NCBI GenBank assembly: GCA_023388675.1
Contig: JAEWFU010000213.1
Coordinates: 1 to 6,280, forward strand
Direction of reading: 5' to 3'
Length of the DNA: 6,280 nucleotides
Source: Pseudomonadota bacterium
Lineage (GTDB): Bacteria > Pseudomonadota > Alphaproteobacteria > Rhizobiales > Rhizobiaceae
Positions 1-5,809 of this stretch are shown piece by piece. Position 1 is the first letter of the stretch, and each line of letters opens with the position of its first letter. The notes under the pieces were generated by a model. It was given only the letters and a program-made list of their open reading frames with translations, made no database searches and had not been told where the DNA came from. Both the position numbers and the translations under genes were made by a program.

Positions 1-46
1 TGCTGGTTAGGGCTGCGGCGATCTGGTCGAGAAGTTCACCGCTCAT
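1..46 (-). CDS. Start of an unidentified gene, cut by the window edge
   Basis: Only the first 15 codons are visible, reading MSGELLDQIAAALTS on the minus strand and running off the left end. The ATG at 46-44 has a GGGAG Shine-Dalgarno sequence (complement of 55-59) eight bases upstream, and the frame stays open to the edge, which is why I call a real start. The peptide looks like the beginning of an amphipathic helix and has no signal peptide. I do not recognise the protein. It would be transcribed divergently from ilvC, so the two genes share the 47-343 intergenic region. Confidence 0.45.
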   Translation of the reverse strand, partial: MSGELLDQIAAALTS

Positions 47-119
47 CCGTGGTTCTCCCGTTCCGGCCGCCACTCCTCGATGCCAATGGTCGCCGGCTTC
101 GGCTGTCATTGATGACGAC

Positions 120-167
120 GTGCGTCCTTCGAGGCTCGCTCCGCTCGCACCTCAGGATGAGGGAGGT
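120..167 (-). repeat. Left arm of a perfect 48-bp inverted repeat
   Basis: This 48-bp stretch is the exact reverse complement of 253-300; the match stops at both ends (119/301 and 168/252 do not pair). The unit is itself an imperfect palindrome: TCCT..AGGA and GAGG..CCTC can pair around a purine-rich centre. From memory, elements of the form CTCATCCTGAGG...CCTCGAAGGA are dispersed many times in rhizobial genomes between genes, much like REP elements. The remaining non-coding DNA between 47 and 119, and the 85 bp between the arms (168-252), show no gene or convincing promoter. Confidence 0.9.
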
Positions 168-252
168 CGTGCGTTGCTCCAGCAAGCTCGTGGGCTCGAG
201 GGTTGTTCTCTTGACGTGCATCGAGCTCGCCGAGGGTGGATTCGATCAACCC

Positions 253-300
253 ACCTCCCTCATCCTGAGGTGCGAGCGGAGCGAGCCTCGAAGGACGCAC
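253..300 (+). repeat. Right arm of the 48-bp inverted repeat, upstream of ilvC
   Basis: Exact inverse copy of 120-167, ending 43 bp before the ilvC start codon. Together the arms can form a 48-bp stem closed by an 85-base loop. This arm lies between any upstream ilvC promoter and the ilvC ribosome binding site, so it is either in the ilvC 5' leader or overlaps its promoter. The arrangement of two inverted palindromic units with a spacer resembles a REPIN or a small non-autonomous mobile element. No transposase or obvious target duplication is visible. Confidence 0.9.
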
Positions 301-325
301 TGAAACCTGAAGACCCAACGCATAA

Positions 326-1363
<1,038 letters not shown>

Positions 1364-1378
1364 GCGGCGCCGTCGTTT

Positions 1379-1413
1379 CCGCCTGCCGCAGGGATTGTAC
1401 CCGGTGCGGGCGG
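1379..1413 (+). other. Bulged stem-loop in the ilvC 3' untranslated region
   Basis: CCGC (1379-1382), CCGCA (1386-1390) and GGG (1391-1393) can pair with CCC (1400-1402), TGCGG (1405-1409) and GCGG (1410-1413), with bulges of three and two bases and a six-base loop. There is no T tract, so it is not a terminator by itself. It may protect the ilvC mRNA end or be chance pairing in G+C-rich DNA. Confidence 0.35.
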
Positions 1414-1432
1414 TAAAGCATTGCGAAACCTC

Positions 1433-1467
1433 ATCGAGCCGCGGCCCACACCGCGGCTCGATTTTTT
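1433..1467 (+). terminator. Intrinsic terminator after ilvC
   Basis: A perfect 12-bp stem (1433-1444 with 1451-1462, core GAGCCGCGG/CCGCGGCTC) encloses the loop CCCACA and runs into a T tract at 1462-1467. This is a textbook Rho-independent terminator and the strongest in the window. It argues that the downstream protease gene has its own promoter in the short stretch 1468-1500, and it rules out a protease start upstream of it. Confidence 0.92.
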
Positions 1468-1507
1468 GCTAGATTGCGATTCGCGGGCGGGCGCGTTGGA
1501 GGACGCA

Positions 1508-2569
1508 ATGAAGGTCGATTCCGCGCTTGAGCTCCAGGCCCGCATTTTCTCGCAGATTTTCGAGTTCGTCGAAGCGCCGGTGGTTGCCGGCATGGAATAT
1601 CCGTCGCCCGGCCTTTTTCTCGATCCGGCACTTCTGGAAACGAAGGCGGCCCGGCCGCGCAAACCCAGGCACCGCGCCGTCGAGGACATCGCGCTCGGCG
1701 TGACGACGGGTGACGGGACCGACGACGCCAAACTGGCGATCCTCGTTCAGGACAGGCGCAAGGTTGCCTGCTCCATGGTCGAGCAGGCTGTCGAGGCTGC
1801 CCGTGGCGAGGCGGAGGTGCTCTATATCGGCCGGCAGAAGCCGCTATGGACCATGGCGCGCAACGATCCGCTCAGGCTCGGTTGCAGCATCTCGCCGACA
1901 ATCGTCAAATACGCCGGCACGTTCGGTTGCTTCTGCCGCGACAACGAAAGCGGCAATGTCGGCATCCTGTCCAACAACCACGTGCTCGCCGACGTCAACA
2001 GCACGCCGGTCTCCACCCGGATCATGCAGCCCGGCGCGCGCGATGGGGGCCGGCCGGGGCCGGACGACATTGCCGAGTTGACGCGCTTTGTTCCGATCCA
2101 GTTCGGCGGTTTCCCGAATCCGGTCGATGCTGCTTTTGCTACCCTCATCGATCACGGCCGCGCCGAAGACAGGACGACGCTCTTCGACAGCGCCGACGAG
2201 CCGCAGCCGGCTGTCACCCTTCAGCCTGCATCGCCCGTCGGTGCGATGCCCGGCATGACGGTGCTCAAGACCGGCCGCACCACGCGCCACACGCGCGGCA
2301 TGGTGCGCGCCGTCAACGTCAACAATTTCCTGGTCGACGTGGGCATAGGCGTCGCCCGCTTCGACAACCAGATCGTCATAGAGACGGCCGCGCCCCCGCA
2401 GCCTTTCGGCAGGCCGGGCGACAGCGGGTCGCTGATCGTCGACGACGAGGGCAGGCCGGTCGCGCTGCTTTTTGCAGGCTCGGCCTCCGGCGGCGCGGGC
2501 AATGTTGGAATTACAGGGGCAAACCCTATATCATCCGTGACTGCTCAACTGGGAGTGACCTTGGTCTGA
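1508..2569 (+). CDS. Trypsin-like (Nal1-like) serine protease, cytoplasmic, with N-terminal accessory domain
   Basis: A 353-residue protein with a chymotrypsin-fold catalytic triad: His158 in LSNNHVLAD, a probable Asp207 in NPVDAAFATL, and nucleophile Ser306 in the classic GDSGS (304-308). The conserved stretch VLKTGRTTRHTRG (252-264) recalls the Nal1-like branch of bacterial and plant trypsin-like proteins. Residues 1-20 form an amphipathic helix, 22-58 are a Pro/Arg/Lys-rich linker, and 59-114 form a small domain (IALGV...DDAKLAILV) preceding the protease domain that starts near DPLRLGCSIS (120-129). No signal peptide or membrane segment is visible, so it probably acts in the cytoplasm; the substrate is unknown. 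I chose ATG 1508 because GGAGGA (1498-1503) precedes it; an in-frame TTG at 1421 lies before the ilvC terminator and is unlikely. The next gene follows after 8 bp and resembles this protein's own N-terminal domain. A catalytically active protease seems likely, as all triad residues are present, although the Asp assignment is by position only. Confidence 0.87.
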   Translation: MKVDSALELQARIFSQIFEFVEAPVVAGMEYPSPGLFLDPALLETKAARPRKPRHRAVEDIALGVTTGDGTDDAKLAILVQDRRKVACSMVEQAVEAARGEAEVLYIGRQKPLWTMARNDPLRLGCSISPTIVKYAGTFGCFCRDNESGNVGILSNNHVLADVNSTPVSTRIMQPGARDGGRPGPDDIAELTRFVPIQFGGFPNPVDAAFATLIDHGRAEDRTTLFDSADEPQPAVTLQPASPVGAMPGMTVLKTGRTTRHTRGMVRAVNVNNFLVDVGIGVARFDNQIVIETAAPPQPFGRPGDSGSLIVDDEGRPVALLFAGSASGGAGNVGITGANPISSVTAQLGVTLV

Positions 2570-2577
2570 GGCATCGA

Positions 2578-2811
2578 ATGGTTGCCACGAAACACTCGAT
2601 GGAAGAAGCCATCGAGATACAGAAGGCCTTTGAACGGCGCTTCGCCGGCAATGGCGAACTGCTGAGCGTCGGTATCGGGCTCAACGGCTCCATGGACGAT
2701 CTGGCCATCAATGTCTGCGTGTCCCGTCCCAAGGAAGCGGAACATCTGCCCAAGACGTTCGACGGGCTGGACGTCGTCGTCGACGTCATCGGTGCCGTCC
2801 GCGCGTTTTAG
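2578..2811 (+). CDS. Small protein resembling the protease's N-terminal domain; possible protease partner or inhibitor
   Basis: A 77-residue protein of no named family that I can assign. The ATG at 2578 has GAGG at 2568-2571, overlapping the stop codon of the protease gene, so the two are probably co-transcribed and coupled. It opens with a helix containing AIEIQKAFERRF (11-22), then LLSVGIGLNG (28-37), DDLAINVCV (40-48) and a C-terminal LDVVVDVIG (64-72). The protease upstream has the same order: ALELQARIF near its N-terminus, then IALGVTTG, DDAKLAILV and EVLYIG. I infer that it is a detached paralogue of the accessory domain. In single-chain relatives of such proteases a segment of the form VGIG..(I/V)VFV..K..LP precedes the catalytic domain. 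It could inhibit, chaperone or target the protease; no activity can be read directly. It has no signal peptide and only one Cys. Confidence 0.8.
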   Translation: MVATKHSMEEAIEIQKAFERRFAGNGELLSVGIGLNGSMDDLAINVCVSRPKEAEHLPKTFDGLDVVVDVIGAVRAF

Positions 2812-2839
2812 GCTGTAAGATCTGCAAACTCCGAGAAGA

Positions 2840-2870
2840 GGCCGGAAGCCCGCTTCCGGCCGTTCTGTTT
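2840..2870 (+). terminator. Probable terminator after the protease pair
   Basis: A perfect 9-bp stem GGCCGGAAG (2840-2848) and CTTCCGGCC (2853-2861) with a four-base loop is followed by the moderately T-rich GTTCTGTTT. It begins 29 bp after the stop codon of the 77-residue gene. The T tract is interrupted, so efficiency may be moderate. Confidence 0.7.
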
Positions 2871-2883
2871 CGGCACAGCGCGT

Positions 2884-2900
2884 CTGGCACGTCTTTCGCT
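2884..2900 (+). promoter_or_regulatory. Candidate sigma-54 (-24/-12) promoter for the PilZ gene
   Basis: The sequence CTGGCACG-TCTT-TCGCT matches the RpoN consensus YTGGCACG-N4-TTGCW at all but one specified base. The invariant GG (2886-2887) and GC (2898-2899) are separated by exactly ten bases. Transcription would start near 2910, leaving a leader of about 25 bases that contains the GGAG ribosome site at 2924-2927. It lies just after the preceding terminator, where a promoter is expected. No enhancer-binding-protein site was identified, and chance matches do occur in G+C-rich DNA. Confidence 0.5.
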
Positions 2901-2934
2901 GGGGAAGACGGAATCGAAGCAGGGGAGTTTCGCA

Positions 2935-3231
2935 ATGGAACCCATCACGACCAAGTCGATCGGCCTCGATGGCGAGGTTTTCGAGGAGCGGCGGCGTGAG
3001 ATACGTCGGCGCGCGCTCAAGGGTGCAACACTCACCTTCAACGGCGGCTATGGCGCTTTCGAATGTGTGGTTCGCAACATTTCGGAGGGCGGAGCCAGGC
3101 TCACATTCGGGGAGGCTTCGGCCGTCCCGGCCCGGTTCGACCTGGCCATATCGGGCGATGGTCGCAGCAGGGCAGCCAGTGTCCGCTGGCGCTCGCTCAC
3201 CGACATAGGCGTGGAATTCGAGGCAGTCTGA
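2935..3231 (+). CDS. Small single-domain PilZ protein, putative c-di-GMP receptor
   Basis: A 98-residue protein consisting essentially of one PilZ domain. It shows the two c-di-GMP-binding signatures of the family: an arginine-rich RxxxR motif in ERRREIRRR (residues 18-26) and NxSxxG as N48-I-S50-E-G-G53, followed by the beta strand ARLTF. The end, WRSLTDIGVEFEAV, is the usual last strand pair. It should be cytoplasmic and would change shape or partner on binding cyclic di-GMP, affecting motility, exopolysaccharide or the cell cycle; the partner is unknown because no effector domain is fused. The start is supported by GGAG at 2924-2927, seven bases before the ATG. It stands alone between two terminators, with a candidate sigma-54 promoter upstream. 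The intact motifs make ligand binding plausible. Confidence 0.88.
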   Translation: MEPITTKSIGLDGEVFEERRREIRRRALKGATLTFNGGYGAFECVVRNISEGGARLTFGEASAVPARFDLAISGDGRSRAASVRWRSLTDIGVEFEAV

Positions 3232-3234
3232 GGC

Positions 3235-3272
3235 AAAAAAAAGCCCGAAGCGGATGAACGCTTCGGGCATTT
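3235..3272. terminator. Bidirectional terminator between the PilZ and BA14K genes
   Basis: A perfect 10-bp stem GCCCGAAGCG (3243-3252) and CGCTTCGGGC (3259-3268) with a six-base loop is preceded by eight A residues (3235-3242) and followed by ATTT. Read on the minus strand it gives a stem followed by eight U residues, a strong terminator for the BA14K gene ending at 3288. On the plus strand it begins just after the PilZ stop codon and has a weaker U tract. Confidence 0.9.
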
Positions 3273-3287
3273 CGGTTTCAAACTGCC

Positions 3288-3755
3288 TCAATAGTAGGGC
3301 GACACGCACTCGCGGCGCGGCCCGTTATAGGGCTGGTAGCTGTTGTCATACGCCCTGTACGACCGCCAGCGCGCCTCGCACCAGCGATAGTGGGCAGCCG
3401 ACAGCCGATAGCCCGGGCGTGGCCGGTAGCGGGGTGCCGGCGCGATGTGGAACTCGATGCCCGGGCGCGGCCGGTAGTGGCGACGATGGCGCCAGCGGTC
3501 GTCGTCACGCCAGCCACGGCGATCGCGCCAGTCGCGGCGATCACGCCAGTCACCGCGATTACGCCAGCGCTCGCCGTCTCTGCTCCAGTGACGCCGGTCG
3601 TTTTCACCTTGCACGAGCTGGATTGTCGGATTGTGCGCGCTATCGGCAGTTGCCGAGGCCGTGTTGAGTGCAGCCGCTGGAGAGGCCATGGCGCCCGAAC
3701 CCAGCCCAAGACATACCGCCGCAGCGAGAGCAAAGGCAGCGACTTTGTGTTTCAT
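3288..3755 (-). CDS. BA14K-family exported protein with Arg/Trp-rich repeats
   Basis: A 155-residue protein with a Sec signal peptide: MKHK, a hydrophobic core (about 5-22) and a probable cleavage after AMA (22-24). The C-terminus, from [13 protein letters not shown] (122-134) through [15 protein letters not shown] to the final VSPYY, is the BA14K domain known from the immunoreactive 14-kDa Brucella protein with lectin-like activity. Cys126 and Cys150 could form a disulfide. Between lies a strongly basic section: WRDR-type hexapeptide repeats (about 68-85) and two YRPRPG blocks (94-99 and 110-115). The mature protein should be periplasmic or surface-associated; its ligand is unknown. I chose the ATG at 3755, not the earlier in-frame ATG at 3800, because AAGGAG (complement of 3763-3768) precedes it and it puts the signal peptide at the N-terminus. 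It has its own terminator, and a possible activator site upstream at 3817-3835. Confidence 0.9.
   Translation of the reverse strand: MKHKVAAFALAAAVCLGLGSGAMASPAAALNTASATADSAHNPTIQLVQGENDRRHWSRDGERWRNRGDWRDRRDWRDRRGWRDDDRWRHRRHYRPRPGIEFHIAPAPRYRPRPGYRLSAAHYRWCEARWRSYRAYDNSYQPYNGPRRECVSPYY
3411..3477 (-). repeat. Pair of 19-bp near-identical direct repeats inside the BA14K gene
   Basis: 3411-3429 and 3459-3477 differ at one base (GCCCGGGCG then T or C then GGCCGGTAG) and are 48 bp apart, an exact number of codons. They encode the two YRPRPG blocks, which suggests an internal duplication of a 16-residue unit. Confidence 0.8.
3506..3577 (-). repeat. 18-bp tandem repeats encoding Arg/Trp hexapeptides
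   Basis: Three units (3506-3523, 3524-3541, 3542-3559) share the form YRCGCCAGYCVCGGCGAT with few changes, and a fourth, more degraded one follows (3560-3577). Each encodes one six-residue step of the RDWRDR type. The period is a multiple of three, so copy-number change would alter length without breaking the frame. Confidence 0.85.
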
Positions 3756-3800
3756 GGTTATGCTCCTTGGTGTAGCCCAGCCCACCCCTTCATGGCGCAC

Positions 3801-3835
3801 ACTATCGCTGCGGGCGGATGAACGGGCGATGAACG
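3801..3835 (-). promoter_or_regulatory. Direct repeats resembling a response-regulator site upstream of the BA14K gene
   Basis: GATGAACG occurs exactly at 3817-3824 and 3828-3835, 11 bp apart, so both copies face the same side of the helix. A weaker copy, AATTAACG, follows at 3838-3845. Read on the minus strand, the repeats (CGTTCATC) end 10 bp before a possible -10 element GATAGT (complement of 3801-3806). This is the geometry of PhoB/OmpR-type activation, in which the repeats replace a -35 box. The regulator is unknown, and the divergent EEP gene could also be served. Confidence 0.45.
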
Positions 3836-3912
3836 CAAATTAACGTTTTGAAGCCGATTTCGTTGCCGGACGGTGCTTGCATTCGCGCGTGCGGTTGGGT
3901 CAAGTGCCGTTC

Positions 3913-5025
3913 ATGTCGCTTCGCCTTGCCACCTTCAATGCCGAGAACCTGATGAACAGGTTCGACTTCTCGGGTTTCCGCAATGAACTGCACCAGGACA
4001 GGGTGCTGTCGCTCTACGAGATCAAGGACGAAGCCGAATACCGCCAGCTCGAGCGCGCCCGCGCGATCGCGCATACCGACGACACCCGTCAGCTCTCCGC
4101 ACTGGCGATTGCCGCGGCCCGCGCCGACATATTGTGTCTTCAGGAGGTCGACAACATCGAGGCGCTCCGCGCCTTCGAATACGGTTATCTGTTCAAGATG
4201 ATCGGCCAGGGCTACCGCGAGAAATACACCACACAGGGCAATGACGGGCGCGGCATCGACGTCGCCGTCATGGTGCGCGACCAGACCGTCCACGGCCAGC
4301 CGATCGAGTTCGTCTCGATGCGCAGTCATGCGCATTTGACCTATGCCGAGCTCGACCTGTTCACGCCGGGGCTGGCGGAACTGGGCGAGCAGCCGCATGA
4401 GCGCATCTTCCGGCGCGACTGCCTGGAGCTCGACCTGCGCGTTGGTGGCAAGCCGATCACGATCTACACGGTCCATTTCAAATCCATGGGCAGCCCGCGC
4501 AACGGGCTGAACGGCCGCGATGCGACGATGCCGGTCCGCTTTGCCGAGGCCGCCGCGGTACGCCGGATCATCGAAAACCGGTTCGGCGTCGATCATGCCG
4601 CGGACAAGCGCTGGGCGATCTGCGGCGACTTCAACGACTATCGCGAGCGCGTCGTCATCACCGGCGACGCGCACAACGGATTCGCGTTCGAGCCGGTCCG
4701 CGAGGCGCGCTCCAGCATCGATGTGCTCACCGCTGGCGACTTTTGTGAGAACGTGGTCGAGCGCAGGGCCGAAATCGACCGCTGGACGCTCTACCACACG
4801 CGGGGGCCAGCCGAACGGCACCTCTGCCAGCTCGACTACATCATGCTGTCGCGCGGTCTTGCACGGCGAAACGCTGCGGCGATGCCGGAGATCGTGCGCG
4901 CCGGCCAGCCCTTCCGTACGCCTTTCCCGCCGGGGCAGGAGGTGGAGCGTTTTCCTCGGACCGGCTGGGACCGGCCGAAGGCCTCCGACCACTGTCCCGT
5001 CGTCGTGGAACTCGACATCGCATGA
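3913..5025 (+). CDS. Endonuclease/exonuclease/phosphatase (EEP) family enzyme
   Basis: A 370-residue protein of the Mg2+-dependent phosphodiesterase/phosphatase superfamily that includes exonuclease III, DNase I and inositol phosphatases. All the usual motifs are present in order: TFNAENL with Asn9 (7-13), LCLQEVDN with metal ligand Glu78 (75-81), VHFKS with His188 (187-191), GDFND with Asp239 and Asn241 (238-242), LDYIMLS with Asp308 (307-313), and SDHCPV with Asp359 and His360 (358-363). There is no signal peptide, so it should act in the cytoplasm. The substrate cannot be read from sequence: nucleic acid, phospholipid or a phosphate ester are all possible. ATG 3913 was chosen because the family begins right at the LRLATFN strand. 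No good Shine-Dalgarno precedes it, and in-frame GTG 3904 and TTG 3877 are alternatives. The stop overlaps the start of the NUDIX gene (ATGA), which implies coupled translation and perhaps successive steps on a nucleotide-like substrate. Confidence 0.88.
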   Translation: MSLRLATFNAENLMNRFDFSGFRNELHQDRVLSLYEIKDEAEYRQLERARAIAHTDDTRQLSALAIAAARADILCLQEVDNIEALRAFEYGYLFKMIGQGYREKYTTQGNDGRGIDVAVMVRDQTVHGQPIEFVSMRSHAHLTYAELDLFTPGLAELGEQPHERIFRRDCLELDLRVGGKPITIYTVHFKSMGSPRNGLNGRDATMPVRFAEAAAVRRIIENRFGVDHAADKRWAICGDFNDYRERVVITGDAHNGFAFEPVREARSSIDVLTAGDFCENVVERRAEIDRWTLYHTRGPAERHLCQLDYIMLSRGLARRNAAAMPEIVRAGQPFRTPFPPGQEVERFPRTGWDRPKASDHCPVVVELDIA

Positions 5026-5750
5026 GCTTCGACCTTCCCGCCGACGTCATTCTTCCGGTGCGAAACGTTTCCGTGCGGCTCGATCCCGCGCCGCACCCGT
5101 TCGGCGTCGCGAATGAAGAGGCGATCGCGCAGCACTGGCGGCGCGCGGTGACCGCCAATCCGGCGCTTTTCAACGGCGAGGTGGCCTTGCTTTCGAGCCT
5201 GCGGATGGAAGATAGCGACCTGATCGGGCGCTGCCATATCGTCCGTTATGCCACCTTCCTCTACTGGCGCAGCCTGCGGCCGATCAGCGGGGCAGGGCAC
5301 GCCTACACCCACGCCATGCTGGTCAGTGCCGACAATGCGCTGGTGGCGATCCGCATGGGGCGATCGACCGTCAACGCCGGGCTGGTCTATTTCGCTGCGG
5401 GTTCTTTCGAACCGATCGACTTCCGCGATGGCCGGGCCGACCTCGAATTCAACATGCATCGCGAGGTCGGCGAGGAAACCGGTATCGACCTTTCCGGTGT
5501 GCCGCACGAGGCGCGTTATCACCTCTTGTCGAAAACGACCGGCACCGTGCTCTTCCGCCGCTATTTCCTTGACCGGTCGGCCGACGAACTCGCCGGGGAA
5601 ATCCGCCGCCATGTTGCCGCCGAAGACGATCCCGAGATCGAGGGCCCGGTCATCATCCGCGATCCCAACGACCTGCCGGACCGTCTGGCAGCCCAGATGC
5701 CGGGCCTGATCGAATGGCATTTTCAGGAGCGAATAGGGAGTAGGGAATAG
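5022..5750 (+). CDS. NUDIX hydrolase with an expanded Nudix box
   Basis: A 242-residue protein with a Nudix fold in its middle and C-terminal part. REVGEETGI (147-155) is the exact second half of the Nudix box (REUxEExGU) and supplies the metal-binding Glu residues 151 and 152. The first half is unusual: Gly127 in FAAGSFEP is 20 residues before Arg147, against 14 in the canonical box, implying about six inserted residues (around 131-138). The standard upstream Glu is not in its usual place. The N-terminal 95 residues hold NPALFNG (46-52), GRCHIVRYATFLYWR (69-83) and a THAMLVSADN strand. It should hydrolyse a nucleoside diphosphate linked to another group (X); the NP-LFNG segment weakly recalls NUDT22-like sugar-nucleotide hydrolases, which is only a guess. 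It overlaps the EEP gene by four bases and probably relies on coupling for translation. The final codons (about ERIGSRE) lie within an intergenic repeat, so the original C-terminus may have been altered. Confidence 0.88.
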   Translation: MSFDLPADVILPVRNVSVRLDPAPHPFGVANEEAIAQHWRRAVTANPALFNGEVALLSSLRMEDSDLIGRCHIVRYATFLYWRSLRPISGAGHAYTHAMLVSADNALVAIRMGRSTVNAGLVYFAAGSFEPIDFRDGRADLEFNMHREVGEETGIDLSGVPHEARYHLLSKTTGTVLFRRYFLDRSADELAGEIRRHVAAEDDPEIEGPVIIRDPNDLPDRLAAQMPGLIEWHFQERIGSRE

Positions 5751-5806
5751 CGAATAGCAGGGAAGCGCACGCTAGCATTTTCCCTACTCACTACTCCCTA
5801 TTCGCT
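5728..5806. repeat. Heptamer-built inverted repeat between convergent genes
   Basis: A 16-bp arm at 5728-5743 (AGCGAATAGGGAGTAG) is perfectly inverted at 5791-5806, and GGGAA/TTCCC (5760-5764 with 5780-5784) can extend the stem inward. Each arm is built from 7-bp tandem units of the form SGARTAG: four on the left (5730-5757) and two on the right (5792-5805, minus strand), followed by TGAGTAG and a degraded copy. The NUDIX stop codon falls in the third left unit. The hairpin sits between two converging genes and could act as a terminator or block read-through in both directions. From memory, GAATAGGGAGTAG-type intergenic repeats occur in rhizobial genomes. Confidence 0.88.
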
Positions 5807-5809
5807 TTC

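Noticed and set aside
211..246. TTGACG at 211-216 as a -35 box for ilvC
   Set aside because: No acceptable -10 hexamer at 16-19 bp spacing; the bases there are GGGTGG or similar.
1421..1507. Upstream TTG start for the protease
   Set aside because: It precedes and includes the ilvC intrinsic terminator and has no ribosome site; ATG 1508 has GGAGGA.
1846..2577. Plus-strand frame inside the protease gene that is continuous with the 77-residue protein
   Set aside because: The upstream part is an Arg/His-rich out-of-frame reading of the protease; the real gene starts at ATG 2578 with its own ribosome site.
2545..3309. Minus-strand open frame (254 codons) across the small protein and PilZ genes
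   Set aside because: It would run through two terminators and two plus-strand genes with good ribosome sites; no recognisable domain.
3802..4992. Long minus-strand open frame (396 codons) opposite the EEP gene
   Set aside because: Composition is that of an antisense shadow rich in Arg, Val and His; the plus strand carries all EEP catalytic motifs in order.
4836..5720. Minus-strand open frame (294 codons) opposite the NUDIX gene
   Set aside because: No family motif, and it overlaps both the EEP end and the whole NUDIX gene, whose Nudix box is clear.
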